Of a stretch of DNA of 64,000 bases, positions 32,580 through 44,378 are shown in pieces. Within the stretch, counting starts at the first letter, position 1; each line of letters opens with the position of its first letter. The stretch comes from Begonia masoniana (taxonomy: Eukaryota > Streptophyta > Magnoliopsida > Cucurbitales > Begoniaceae). Under the pieces are notes generated by a model. It did not search any database. It was not told where the DNA came from and saw nothing but the letters and a program-made list of their open reading frames with translations. The stretch is from assembly GCA_022432975.1 (NCBI GenBank), contig CM039502.1:20733228-20797227 (forward strand). Direction: 5' to 3'. The position numbers were made by a program, and so were the translations under genes.

Positions 32580-32930
32580 ACTCTAACCCAAACACCTATT
32601 ACACATCTGAGTCTCGCTCCCAAGATGCGTATCCATCCGAGTCTCGCTCCCAAGATGGCCCTAACCCTCTAAGTCTCGCTCCCAAGAGGCACTACGCAAT
32701 CACATCTGAGTCTCGCTCCCAAGATGCATATCCATCCGAGTCTCGCTCCCAAGATGGGCCTATCCCTCTGAGTCTCGCTCCAAGCACCTAGTCCCTCCAA
32801 GATGGGCCCTATCCCTCTGGCTCGCCAAGAGGCACTACTCAATCACATCTGAGTCTCGCTCCCAAGATGCGTATCCATCCGAGTCTCGCTCCCAAGATGG
32901 GCCTAGCCCTCTGAGTCTCGCTCCCCAAGA
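32580..32930. repeat. Minisatellite of about 30-bp units in solo LTR copy 2
   Basis: At least eight imperfect units built on GAGTCTCGCTCCCAAGATG, alternating with TGCGTATCCATCC or GGCCTATCCCTCT spacers. Located within the proposed intron 2 of this LTR. Confidence 0.85.
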
Positions 32931-34375
32931 GGGCCTAACTCTAATCCCTTACCTTTCAAACTAACTCTACCATTTCTTTCACATTTTCAACTTACCACTT
33001 TTTACAGTTCTAACTCAACGCCAAAACATACTCAAAACCATATAAAGCAACCACTCAACCAAAACAATACACAGCAATCACACCACCAAACAATACAAGG
33101 TAACCACACAACCACAATGACAACACAAACACCATGCTTAATCAACCAAGAAGGCAAACAATCAAACAAATACAGTGCTTAACCAGACCAAAACAAAGAA
33201 AAGCAATCAACCATCAACAATTCCCAAACAAAGCAAAGTAATAACAAATAAACCCGAGCAAGCAAACAATCTCCTATAGGCAACCAAATCAAAACAAAGC
33301 AAGCAAACAATCTTCTACAAGCCAATAAATCAGAACAAAGCAACCAAACCAGCCAAGAATCTCCTACCGTTCCGTGGTGTAGGCCCGAAGGCAAAAACAA
33401 ACGTCCTCTACTTACCTGTGCGCTCGGTACGTCCTCGTTCACTTCATCCAACCAAATCACACGTTCGCTTACCTAAAATAACGAAAACTCACTTAGTAAC
33501 ACACTAAAGGATTCTAAGGCAATCAATTAACCAAGCTAACAACACTTAATCTAATTTTACTCTCAAATTCTAAAACCCGAAGCACAAACAACAACGTCTA
33601 ACTTCAAACTTCATTAAAACCAAGCCTACATTCACCAACTACTCTCAAACTACTATTTTTAGCCTAATCCAACAAGAATCTAATTAAACGGGCCACTAAA
33701 TTGGGTTCGGTAAAAACCGACCCGAAACTTCAAACGCGCGTAACTTTTGCGTCGGTTATCGGAATCGACCGATTCCAGTGGCCACGTACTCCTCTAATAA
33801 CCTATTTTAACCTGCCAAAAGGAATTTTAAAACAAACGACCGTAGATAGGTCAAAACCCCCAAAACCCGAACTGCCCCTTTACCCGAAAATCCCCCTTTT
33901 CGATTTTCCATCAATTCCCCTCCAATTCCACACCAATCGACCACCCTCACACCCAATTAGCCTAAACTAATCGAAATTCCAAGCCTAGACACTCAAACCC
34001 GAAATGCCCCAAATCGGAGCCCTCTGATTTTCGCTCAATCCGAGCTCAATACGGCCAGCTGACCAAAACCGAGCCAAGGGTCGGCAAACCCACGCCGGAA
34101 ACAACCTAAATCGGCCGGTGATCGGAGCTCAATCGAGCTCGTCACTCCCGGCCTCCAACAGAACCGAAAACAGGGCTAAAACCGACTTACCGGTTCGGTT
34201 CGCGCGCGGGGAGAGCCGGAAACCTGCTCCTCGTCGTCGTCTGGCCGGAGACCGTCGGACGTCGCCGGTGAACCGCGCCGAACACCGCTCGCCGCACGCG
34301 TCGCCTCCCCTGTTCCTCTCGGCGTCGGGCTCGGGCTCGGGCAACAGAATGGCGAATGCCATTCTGTTGTTTTAT

Positions 34376-34381
34376 TTTATT

Positions 34382-34429
<48 letters not shown>
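34376..34429. repeat. (AAT)n microsatellite
   Basis: About 17 trinucleotide units near the sense-strand start of solo LTR copy 2. Confidence 0.93.
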
Positions 34430-34899
34430 TATAATTATAATTTCTATTAACATTCATACAAATTACATTTACCGTTTTACCCACTCATGTTTTCGACCAT
34501 TCGAATTTCTTTAAATCTCGTTCTTAATGTACCCACGGCTTAATTTCATTGAACCCGGACCTAATTAAGAATTCATTTAATTCCACCAATTTATTATCCT
34601 TTTTATTTATCTCCAATTTTCCTAAAAAAAATATCCCGGGTGTTACACGTACTGCTTATTGAGTGGTGTAATTGTACTATGTAAGTGAGTTCTGTTTAGG
34701 AAACTGGATTTTAAGTGGTACCGTCCAGCCTTTCCTGGAAACTTATTTGAAAAGGTAATTATGTCTAAGAAAATTGTTAAGTACAGTCTTTCCTGAGAAT
34801 TATTCTGATTAGTACTCTCCACGTTTTACAGCGGCGACATTATTATTGTTTCCACCAATTTCGTTCTTTCCCAACAAGTGGTATCAGAGTTTTGTTATT

Positions 34900-35578
34900 A
34901 TGGTGGGAAAGATTGAAATTGAAAAATTCAGCAGAAGTTATTTCTCTTTGTGGAAATTAAAAATGAAGGTGCTATTGCGGAGAAATAGTTGTGCTATGGC
35001 CATCGGAGACAGGCCAACGAATGTTGAAGATGAGAAATGGAACAAAGTAGATGAGGATGCTATAGCTATTTTGCATCTTACTCTAGCAGATGAAATTTTG
35101 TCAAGTATCTCAGAAATGGTAATTGCCCAACAGATCTGGGATACGTTGACAAAACTATATGAGAAGAAGTCGTGGTACAATAAAATTTTCTTGAAAAAAA
35201 AAATTATATACCATTTGGATGTCAGAATCTACAACAGTGATCGACCACATCAATATTCTCAACGCATTAGTTTCTCAACTTACAGCAATGAAGCACAAAA
35301 TTGACGAAAATGAAAGAGAAAAACTTTTACTTCAAAGTTTGCTAGATTCATATGATCACCTCATTGTAAATTTACTCAATGGTGCTGCAAAAACGACATT
35401 GATATTCAATGATATTGCAGTCGCGGTTCTTGATGAAGAAAGTAGGCGGAAGAACAATGAGCACTCTTCTGTGGAAGCTTTATCAGTCATGAGAGGGAGA
35501 TCAAAAGAACGTGGGACCTAAGGCGTTAAATGCTATCATTGTGGCAAGATGAGCCACATGAAAAAGATTGCTAGAAAT
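34900..35578 (+). pseudogene. Host copia gag with zinc knuckle
   Basis: Begins at ATG 34900 (MVGKIEIEKFSRSYFSLWKL). The capsid region follows (WDTLTKLYEKKSWYNKIFL), a frameshift near 35210-35230, then ILNALVSQLTAMKHKIDENE, LLQSLLDSYDHL and a knuckle CYHCGKMSHMKK whose last Cys is altered. It is the nucleocapsid protein of a Tork-like copia, now inactive. Confidence 0.85.
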
Positions 35579-35689
35579 TAAAGAAAGAACAAGGTACAAA
35601 AGGTGCTAAAGGAGAAACGAAGAGTATGACTACAACTGTCTCTGAGGGTGAAGATGTAAATATATGAGAAGATACTGTCAATCTCATGA

Positions 35690-37064
35690 TGAATGATCCT
35701 GTTGGGTGTGTGACTCTGGAGTATCTTATCATGTTACTTCAAAAGTATAGTATTTTTCATCTTACATCGGCGATGATTTTGACATTGTTAAAATGGAAAC
35801 AGTCATGTTTCCAGAATAATTGAAAAATGGGACATCTGTATCCAGACCAACACAAGATGTGAGTTAGTGCTTAAATATGTGAGACATGTTCCAGATATTA
35901 GACTAAATCTAATATCAATCGGTGTTCTTGATGAGACTGGTTACAAGAGCAAATTTACTGATAGTAAATTGGAGCTCAACAAAGGCTCGCTAGTTGTAAC
36001 GAGAGAAATTAGATAGTCTAGTTTGTATGTGACTCAAGTGATTGTGAATGAAGCATCAGTAAATGCTGCACAAGATGACTTGTCCATTGAGTTATGACAC
36101 AAACGGCTTGGTCACATGAACAAAAAAAGACTTCAATTGCTTGGCAAAAGAGATTATTTATCACATCTAAGAGATAAACCTCTGTCAAGTAGATTATTTA
36201 TCACATCTCAGAGATGAACCTCTATAAAGTTGTGTTCATTGTTTGGCGGGTAAACAACACAGAGTTTCCTTTCAGAAGAATTTTGCATCAAGGAAACCAT
36301 ATGTGTTAGAAGTTATTTATTCAAATGTCAGCAGTCCCATGTCAACGAAAACGTTAGGAGGTGCCCAATACATAATCACATTTATTGATGATCACTTAAG
36401 AAAAGTTTGAGCTTACGCACTCAAGACCAAAGATGAAGTGTTTAACATTTTTAAACAGTTTCATACTTTCACAGAGCGAGAAACTGGAAAGAAGTTAAAA
36501 TGCATTCGCACAAACAATAGTGGCCAATATATGAGATCATTCGATGAATACTGCAAAATGCACGGGATCAGGCACGAAAGATCTATTCCAAAGACTCACC
36601 AACAAAATGGCGTTGCAAAAAGAATGAACAGAACTATCATGGAGATGATAAGGTGCATGTTATCACATTCAAAACTTTCTAAAATATTCTGGAGAGAAGC
36701 AATGAATACTGCAGTAAATGTTATCAACTTGTTTTCATCAGCACCTTTGAGTGGAGAAGTGCCAAACAAACTATGGAAATGAAAAGACGTCTCTTATAAA
36801 CATCTAAAGGTGTTTTGATGCAGAGCATTCGTCCATATTTCTAAAGATGAGAGGTCCAAGCTAGACAGCAAGGCTGAAGAATGCATATTCCTCGGATACG
36901 AAAGTGATGCATTCAGATATAAGCTTTGGGATTCGGTTGACAAGAAGATTTTCAGAAGCCGAGATGTTGTCTTCTTTGAAGATCAGAGCATTGAGGACAA
37001 GAAGAAAGATATAGAAATCACTTATGAGCATCTATTAAAAGTTGATCAGATGAAATCAACTTTT
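35690..37064 (+). pseudogene. Host copia protease and integrase
   Basis: A protease remnant (CDSGVSYHVTSK around 35705) leads to GAG-pre-integrase (LGHMNKKRLQLLGK), where 36145-36225 is a 40-bp tandem duplication (GATTATTTATCACATCT). The integrase core follows: ITFIDDH, CIRTNNSGQY (the expected SDNGGEY is degraded), HQQNGVAKRMNRTI with Glu replaced by Lys in the catalytic VVERMN motif, and the C-terminal FLGYESDAFRYKLWD. The reading ends at the Sirevirus insertion. Two catalytic acids are changed, so it is inactive. Confidence 0.82.
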
Positions 37065-38097
37065 TGTAGGATCGTGATTGTCTAAGAAGGGGGGTGAATT
37101 AGATTTTTCTCTCTTCAATTTAGTATACTTACTTAAATAGCAATTACCTAATATATTGTTTACTGATTAAAAAATAAACAGAGAGAGAGAGAAAGATGAC
37201 ACCGTGATTTTTACGTGGTTCGGCTAACCTTGCCTACGTCCACGCTTCAAGAATTTTCCCTTGAAGATTCACTACTTTTCTTCCACGTGAAAACTTGATT
37301 GGACTTCACAGGCACCAATCAACTGCCTTTACACTTCGATTGAATTTCACGGGCGTCAATCGCTGCCTTTACACTTTTCTCAAGTTAAATATATCGAGCA
37401 CAAAGATTACTCTCTCTCAAGATAAAACTCAAGTTCTAGGGCAGAGAGATATAAGAAAAAGTTATTGCGTGAGCTCGTAGGAGTTCGTGAATGATTGTTC
37501 AAAAATTGGCAAAAAAGTTCTTCTCCCAAGCTTCATTCTTCTTTTGATACTCTTGACTGTAATTCGCGTCTCGTTCAAAAAATATGACCGTTGGAGAGCA
37601 TCCGTACACAGAAAAATAGCCGTTGAGATCTGAAGTCGCTATCGCTCGCGGTCTTTAATTCGGCGCAGTTAAGGCTTTGGACATTCTCCCTTTGGATGAC
37701 TGAGTTTGGACGAATGCTTGTCGGATTACAGCTTCGCATGAATTAATTGATCTGTCTTTGAACACGTGCTCGTATAGTTTGGACGCATGATATTCAGTCG
37801 AGTGCTTTGGACAACTGCATCTGCCTTGTAAGTTTGGACGACTGTGTCTGCCTTGTAAGTTTGGACGACTGCGTCTATCTTTTAACTTTGGACTACTACT
37901 GCTATTGTCTTTAATGTGGACGACTGACTTCGGACTAATAACACCAAAAACGTCAGAACCATAATACCATTTTCAAAGGGTATTTCCAGATAAAATGCAA
38001 TAACCACAATAATCTAATTTATATTCAGTTTATATATTTCGTATTAATCACAATCATCAAAAACATATTTAGAATTTAAACACAATTTAAGTCAACA
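37065..38097 (-). repeat. 3' LTR of the Sirevirus
   Basis: Begins (minus strand) TGTTGACTTAAATTG and ends CGATCCTACA. It has three to four copies of a 27-bp unit (GACTGCGTCTGCCTTGTAAG) at 37805-37890, fewer than the 5' LTR. Confidence 0.93.
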
Positions 38098-40342
38098 ATC
38101 TCCCACTTTTTGATGATGACAAACATATAAACTATTGCAACATACTCATTTGTTTTTCAGCTTAAATTTGCATACTCCCCCATACTCTATGCAGTATCCC
38201 TTATCAATAATTCAGTAATTGCTTAATGATGCAATCGGTAAATTCTATAACCTGTCTCTATAAAGTCTATACCCTTCTCCCCCTTTGACATTATCAAAAA
38301 TAACTTCTTAAAAATAAGTATGTATAGGAGGAATGAAATTCAGCACAACACATGAGAGGAAAAAGAATAAAACAGTTACAGTGTGACAAACAGTAGAATA
38401 ATTTCTTAATGATACCAAAAAAAATATCATTCATCATAAAAAAAATATCAGTCTCAGTGTGAAAACAAATAACCAGTAAAGAATGTTCCTAGTTCTCAAG
38501 GGAAGAGGGAGTATCCCATCCTAGGAGAGCCCATAGTTGACTAAGGAAATCAGCCTGAGCAGAAGGGGATTCCGCCGGAGGATTAAGTTCCTCAACCGGA
38601 GAAGGAGAAGGAACACCGGCATCATGAAGTGCAGCCCCTGCATCTGCAAGAGGAATATCGACAGGGTCAGCAATGACAAGATCAGCTGGACCAGCAACAA
38701 CTTCAGCAAGATCCGGATTAGAAGGAGCTGGCTAATCAACAATAGGTGCAGACACTGACATGTCCTCACAAAGAGCAACCTCTTCAGCAGTACCAGTCCC
38801 AACATCTTGAGAAACATCCAAATGCTCAGCACGTGAAGGAACAACTGAATTAGCTGGATGAGCTGGCTCAGGAGTCTCTCCACCGGCTTCTAAAGCCTCA
38901 TCCCTATGAGAGGGATCACCATCACTCTTAGTCAAAAGGACTTAGGTCTCCAATTTGAGTGATGACTCGGGCAGATTCGCGCTGCAATTGTGCTGTTACT
39001 AGATTGGAATGGAATCTAACGGAAGAGATAACATCATCAATGACTTTACTATGCTCAAATTTGTCTTGATCAATGCGTCTATTGACATCAGCAATAGCTG
39101 AACTTTGATTTGATTCCATTAGATCAAGGCGTTTGAGCAGTCCTTGATTTGAAGCCGCGAGATGTTCAAGTTGTGCAAGGATAAGTGCTTCAAATTGAGC
39201 ATGGTGAGAGAGATACAGAGATTGAAAAGATTCAAGACCAGTCCCGAGGCTGGCGATTTTACCCGAAGCTCATCCTGTAGTTCCTCAAACATAGAATTTC
39301 TCGTTGTAGAAGTGGGAGGACCTCTACTTCTAGGAAGGACACGAGCTGGCAAGGTAGGCACTGGAGTTGGAGAGAGAGCAGGAGTTGGACTGGTTGGACG
39401 TGGAAGTGGTTGTAGGGGAACATCATCTTGGACTAGAGGAGGTCATGATCACTCACTGGCTCTTGAGTGGGAGTAGGGACATGATTGACCTCTTCAGGAG
39501 CTTGAAGAAGGAAAACTGGAGGTGGCAGAGGTTCAAGGTCAGGAAGGAGAGTGTCACCTGGAGCACTGTCTTCCTTTTCTTCTTCATCAATAATTATGCG
39601 CCTTGAAACACCTCTTTGACCAACTTTGTCAACCATCTTACCTTGATCATTTCGAGTAATTCCCATTCTAGACAAGGTGGAGGATGAGAAGAAGTCAGAT
39701 TTCTTTAGGGATAAAAGCTTATCAGATTCAGGAAGTCTGACACCAAACCTTTGAAAGATCTTCATAAGAGAAGATTGTATGGCAGAGATTTGGATACATT
39801 GCAGACAACTTGGAGCATCCGATTCAAAACAATGTATCTAACATTAAAAGGTTCTCCTTTGAAAAACTGACCTAGCAAGAAAAGATCCATTCTACTGACA
39901 TGGTCCCGATGACCGTCTACAGGCAGGATGTTGTAGTGGATCATGTGGTGGAAGACTCGAGCCCTGAACTTCAAATCCTTGCTCTTTAACTTCAGGGGAG
40001 CATTGTTGGGATCCTTGGTAATTAAGTTAATTAAATCTCGGCCAGCTGGTTTCTCAAGAAATGATGGAGTTTTGCCTGCCTCAAAGAATCTCTGTGAGTC
40101 ATTTAGAAATTCACAGTGGAGGATGTCGTGGATAACTTCCTGAATGAGGTCTATATGTCTTCCATAGACATAACTCTTAATAACTAGAGGGTGTGTAGAG
40201 TGTTCTATATTCGCATAGAACATTCTAATTGGGGTTGCACAATAAAGAGACACTAAATTAAACAACCCCATTAATCCCATTAGATGCATAGGTTCTTCTA
40301 GGTTCAAACCATACAAGTCGCGAAAGACTACTTCTCTAGAAC

Positions 40343-40727
40343 TGTAACGACCCCTTTTCCCAGCAAGATATTGTCCGCTCTGGGGATTGGGCCGCAGCCC
40401 AATATCCTCCCCTCACGGCTTTGTTTGGCGAGAACTTCCCAGAAGGTTACCCAACCTGGAATTGCTCTCGCCGAAGCACTTTTAACTTCGGAGTTCTTAT
40501 GGGATCCGTTGCCAATTGTGCTCCAAAACGCGTCTTGCTATCTTGGGAGGGATCTCTTACATATGTTTCATTTCTATGTACTTCCCCAAGCGATGTGGGA
40601 TTGTGACAACCCCCTCTTTACGACCCGGGATTCTCCTATACTCGAGTCTGGGATTCGCCTACACTCGGCTTAGGTCCCGAGGTTTGCCCCGCAGTCGTAC
40701 ACATACGTTCACATTCGGGTCATCACA
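40343..40727 (-). mobile_element. Cassandra TRIM solo LTR
   Basis: 385 bp with target duplication AGAAC (40338-40342, 40728-40732), TG...CA ends, and a 5S rRNA-derived core, the mark of Cassandra elements. It is solo: no second LTR, primer site or internal part. It interrupts the Sirevirus third ORF, so it is the youngest layer here (host copia, then Sirevirus, then Cassandra). Confidence 0.9.
40434..40508 (-). other. 5S rRNA-derived domain in the Cassandra LTR
   Basis: Minus strand reads CGGATCCCATAAGAACTCCG, then AAGTTAAAAGTGCTTCGGCG and GGTTGGGTAACCTTCTGGGA, tracking plant 5S rRNA from about position 32 to 108. It covers the internal promoter (A box, intermediate element, C box) for RNA polymerase III. 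This is not a ribosomal gene: the 5S ends are missing. Confidence 0.92.
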
Positions 40728-41262
40728 AGAACGAATAATAGGTTTGTTTTCAAAATCTTCATTGTACCTCTTGAAAGTAACATGATTTATGAATTCGTGA
40801 TTTGGCCATATAAGAGGCGGAGGAACAGAGACAGACTGAGCATCCGCTGTATGAGAAGTTTTTTGCTTTTTCCTTGAGAAAACTTGTGCAGATCGAGAGG
40901 AAGATGCCATTGAAAATGGTAGAGATTTCTGAACAGTGAAGGAGTTAATAGAAGTTTTGATCGGTGCCGGAGAAATAGAGAAGAATAGGAATCGCTGGAC
41001 GAGCGAGTGAAGGCGAGAGGTTTTAAAGAATTTGTCGTAAGTTAGGGTTTTTTGAACATTTCGAAAGAATTTAAACAGCTTCCTTTTAAAGACCCATGTC
41101 ATCGTCCAAAGTGACGACGTCCACTGTGACGACTTCAATTGTCAACGTCCAAAGTGACAATTGTCCATTCATTCCAGAAATGAGAGAAACGTGGAGATCG
41201 TCCATTTCTTAATCGACTACACTACTTATTGGCCAATGTTTCCAAATCAGAAAAAATGAAAC

Positions 41263-41700
41263 TTAATTTTTCTCAATTCTAATGAAACCTAACCTTATTC
41301 TGATATTATTGAAAGTCTTTTCATCTAATGGCTTGGTAAAGATATCTGCTAATTGATCAGCTGAGTTGACAAATTCTAAGGAGATATCCCCTTTCTGAAC
41401 ATGATCCCTAATGAAATGATATCTAACCTCTATGTGTTTGGTTTGTGAGTCCTGAATAGGATTCTTGGATATATTGATGGCACTGGTGTTGTCATATCGA
41501 ATTGGAATCCTATCATAGGATAGATTGTAATCCTCTAAATTTTGCTTCATCCAAAGCATTTGAGCACGACAACTGCCAGCAGCAATATATTCACTTTCGG
41601 CAGTTGAAAGTGCTACAAAATTCTACTTCTTAGAATACCAGGATACAAGGGATTCACCTAGAAATTGACAGGTACCACTGGTACTTTTCCTATTTATGAG
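41263..41700 (-). pseudogene. Sirevirus RNase H
   Basis: Contains the copia RNase H tail: IRYDNTSAINISKNPIQDSQ, KHIEVRYHFIRDHVQKGDI and ADIFTKPLDEKTF. One stop near 41625 separates it from the upstream SYDSEYIAA-like part, which includes STAESEYIAA. Active-site Asp (YDNTSA) and the KHI...RYHF motif are intact. Confidence 0.88.
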
Positions 41701-41901
41701 GCTTCCAACATAATCAGAATTTGAGTATCCTATTAGTTCGAAAGAAGTGCCTTTAGGATACCACAATCCTAGATCATGATTTCCACTTAAATACTTGAAA
41801 ATTCTCTTGACTGCATTTAAGTGGGATTCCTTAGGGGAGACTTGAAACCTAGCACAAAGACAGACACTAAAGAGGATATCTGGCCTACTAGCTGTTAGAT
41901 A

Positions 41902-42960
41902 TCAAAGAGATCCAATCATACCACGATATTTTTTAATATCCACACTTATTCCGTTCTCATCCTTATCCAATTTAGTTGTGGTACTCATGGCAGTTCTAGA
42001 GGACTTAGAGGAATCTAATCCAAATCTTTTTAGGAGGTCTTTGATATATTTTTCTTGACAGAAGAAAACACCATCTGATTTTTGACTAATTTGCAATCCT
42101 AAAAAAAATTTTAACTCCCCCATCATACTCATTTCAAACTCACTTTGCATAACAGTGGCAAACTCATCACAAAGTGAAACATTTGTAGAACCGAATATGA
42201 TGTCATCAACATAGATTTGAACTATAAGAATGTCATTGTCCTTTTGCATGGTAAAAAGAGTTGAATCGGTATTACCCTCCTTGAACTTCCTTTCTTCAAG
42301 GAAATTCTTCAACCTATCATACCAAGCTTTAGGAGCTTGTTTAAGCCCATAGAAAGCCTTCTTAAGCTTATAGACATGGTCAGGTTTGTCATAGACCTCA
42401 AATCCTAAGGGTTGCTCTACATAAATTTCTTCCAAGATATAGCCATTTAAAAAGGCACTCTTAACATCCATTTGAAAGAGTGTGAAGTTTTTGTAGCATG
42501 CATAGGCTAAAAGCATCCTAATATATTCTAGTCTAGCAACGGGTGCAAAGGTTTCCTCAAAATCTATTCATTTTTCTTGGTTGTAATCTTTGGCAACTAA
42601 CCTAGCTTTGTTCCTGACCACAATCTCATTTTCATCCATCTTATTCTTAAATACTCATTTGGTTCTAATAATAGGATGGTCATTGGGTTTTGGAACAAGT
42701 TTCCAGACGTTGTTCCTTTCGAATTGGTTTAACTCATCTTGCATAGCAACTATCCAATTTTCATCCAATTCGGCTTCCTCAAACTTCTTAGGCTCTATCT
42801 CAGATATGAAAGCAACATTAGCACAAAGATTTCTAAGGGAGACTCTAGTTTTGACTCTTAATGTTGGATCACCTAGAATTTCATCTAAAGGATGATCTTT
42901 TACATATCTCCAATCTTTGGGAAGAGCAGCAAATTCATCTTTGACAGGGACAATGTCTAG
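41902..42960 (-). pseudogene. Sirevirus reverse transcriptase
   Basis: N-terminal WKLVPKP and NKMDENEIVVRNKARLVAKD, then MDVKSAFLNGYILEEIYVEQ, YGLKQAPKAWYDRL, the catalytic IYVDDIIFGSTN (YVDD intact) and FFLGLQISQ. Two stops (near 42570 and 42650) lie ahead of the 204-codon open part; the core motifs are otherwise whole. It would copy the element RNA inside particles. Confidence 0.9.
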
Positions 42961-42987
42961 AGAATTTGAGGAAGGTTCTCGGGAATT

Positions 42988-43930
42988 TTATCCTTGAATG
43001 GTTTCTGTAGGCTTGTCCAAGGAGAGAGAATCTAGTTGCTTTTCTAAAGTAACATCCTCATTCACATTGATTGTGGGTTGAGAGGTCTCATCAAAATTGA
43101 CATGCACGGATTCTTCGACCACTAAAGTCCTTTTGTTAAAGACTCTATAAGCCTTACTGGATAGGGAATAACCAAGAAAAATTCCAATGTCAGATTTGGA
43201 ATCGAATTTTCTCAAATTATCCTTGGTGTTTAGAATGAAACACTTACAACCGAAGGCTCTAAAGTATTTGACAGTAGGGATTTTTCCATTCCAAAGCTCA
43301 TAAGGGGTTTTCTCAAGAATAGGTCTTATGGAGACCCGGTTTAGCACATAACAAGCTGTGGAAACAACTTCTGCCCAGAAGTACTTAGGAAGAGAATTTT
43401 CATTGAGCATGGTCCGAGCTAGCTCTTGAAGGGACCTATTTTTCCTTTCTACAACACCATTTTGTTGAGGGATTCTAGGGGAGGAGAAATTGTGCTCAAT
43501 TCCATATTTGAGACACAAGAGTTCAAATTTTTCATTTTTAAATTCTCCACCATGATCACTATGAATAGCAACAATGGTGAGCTCCTTTTCATTTTGAACT
43601 CTCTTCCTAAAGTTAGAGAAGGTGTCAAAAGTTTCATCCTTTGACTTTACAAAGAACACCCAAGTAAATATAGAGAAATCATCTACAATGACAAAGGCAT
43701 AATGTTTGTCTCCAAGGCTAGCAATATTAGAAGGACCGAAGAGGTCCATGTGAAGAAATTGAAGAGACTTGAAGGTAGATATTGCATTCTTTGATGCAAA
43801 GGAAATTTTGATCTGCTTGCCCATTTGGCAAGCTTCACAGAGTTTATCCTTCTCAAATGATATTTTTAGAATCCCTCTAACTAAATTATCCTTAGTAATC
43901 TTAGCTAAGGTATCCATACCTACGTGACCT
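42988..43930 (-). pseudogene. Sirevirus integrase
   Basis: Open for 309 codons. GAG-pre-integrase end with the zinc-binding CEACQMGKQ, then the DDE core: HMDLFGPS (first Asp), IHSDHGGEFKNEKFE (second Asp), and PQQNGVVERKNRSLQE (catalytic Glu), followed by FGCKCFILNTKDNLRKFD and GIFLGYS. All three catalytic acids are present. It joins upstream to the protease region by a single stop. Confidence 0.93.
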
Positions 43931-43941
43931 AGTCTTCTATA

Positions 43942-44370
43942 TCAAGTCCAACTATCAACTAACAGATTCACAGTAAGACATTTTTCATCAGTATATTCAA
44001 AGTTATCTAAATCAATAATATAAACATTCTCGTTTCTATATCCTTTGAACAAAATTTTGCTATTCGAAACATCTTTAATCACACATGCATTTGATTTGAA
44101 TGTCACTTTATATCCTTTATCGCACAATTGGCTAATACTTAACAAGTTATGCTTTAACCCTTCTAATAATAACACATTTTCAATAATGGGGTTGGCAGGA
44201 TTACCTATATTGCCGATGCCAACAATTTTGCCCTTTTGATTTTCACCAAAGGTGACATTTCCTTTCTTTTTGTTGACAAAGGTAAACTTTGTTGAGTCTC
44301 CCGTCATATGCCTCGAGCATCCACTATCGAGGTACCATTGATTTTTCCCGGGAGAGCAATCAACCTACAA
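43942..44370 (-). pseudogene. Sirevirus protease end and GAG-pre region
   Basis: Reads from WYLDSGCSRHMTGDSTKF-like text (the DSGCSRH motif lies near 44320-44300) through GIGNIGNPANPIIENVLLLE and GLKHNLLSISQLCDKGYKVT to a stop at 43942. These are standard copia protease motifs. Confidence 0.85.
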
Positions 44371-44378
44371 GACAGTGA

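Larger units (their letters stand above)
31817..34647 (-). mobile_element. Large solo LTR with cryptic introns, copy 2
   Basis: 2831 bp, target duplication CGTAC (31812-31816, 34648-34652). On the minus strand it starts TGTAACACCCGGG and ends GGGGGCGTTACA. No coding domains. Sense splice-like signals: donor CCG|GTAAGT (34190), acceptor ATTTTAG|GTAAGC, 57-bp mini-exon 33416-33472, donor CACAG|GTAAGT (33415), GGCCTACACCA motif, acceptor GTGTAG|GTGA (32409). It has an array of about 30-bp units (GAGTCTCGCTCCCAAGATG, 32580-32930) and an (AAT)n run at 34376-34429. Confidence 0.85.
31181..34876 (+). repeat. 5' LTR of the host copia, split by a solo LTR
   Basis: The pieces 31181-31816 and 34648-34876 together match 48794-49666. 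The join is marked by the CGTAC duplication of the inserted element. It holds the paired tract CTATAAATAGAGG (TATA box) near 31356. Confidence 0.88.
38510..40910 (-). pseudogene. Sirevirus third ORF (env-like / putative plant transposon protein)
   Basis: Starts at ATG 40910 with a Ser-rich and basic N-terminus (MASSSRSAQVFSRKKQ), continues through PLIWPNHEFINH and, beyond the Cassandra insert, a conserved block with LYGLNLEEPMHLMGLMGLF and MDLFLLGQFFKGEPF. Then come an acidic, proline-rich stretch (DLEPLPPPVF), a helical region (SAIADVNRRIDQDKFEHSKV) and an Ala/Pro-rich tail. The total is about 670 residues without the insert, close to the env-like ORF of soybean SIRE1. Frameshifts lie near 39763 and 38930-39430. 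I see no convincing signal peptide. The domain resembles proteins labelled 'putative plant transposon protein'; its role is unknown and the env label is by position. Confidence 0.75.

Noticed and set aside
34118..34453. Open frames with poly-Asn or poly-Ile near 34.2-34.4 kb
   Set aside because: Produced by the (AAT)n microsatellite and GC-rich LTR sequence.
39162..39606. Plus-strand Gly/Glu-rich frames at 39.2-39.6 kb
   Set aside because: Antisense shadows of the Sirevirus third ORF.
40434..40508. A real 5S rRNA gene
   Set aside because: Only the central 5S part is present, within an LTR with target duplications; it is Cassandra.
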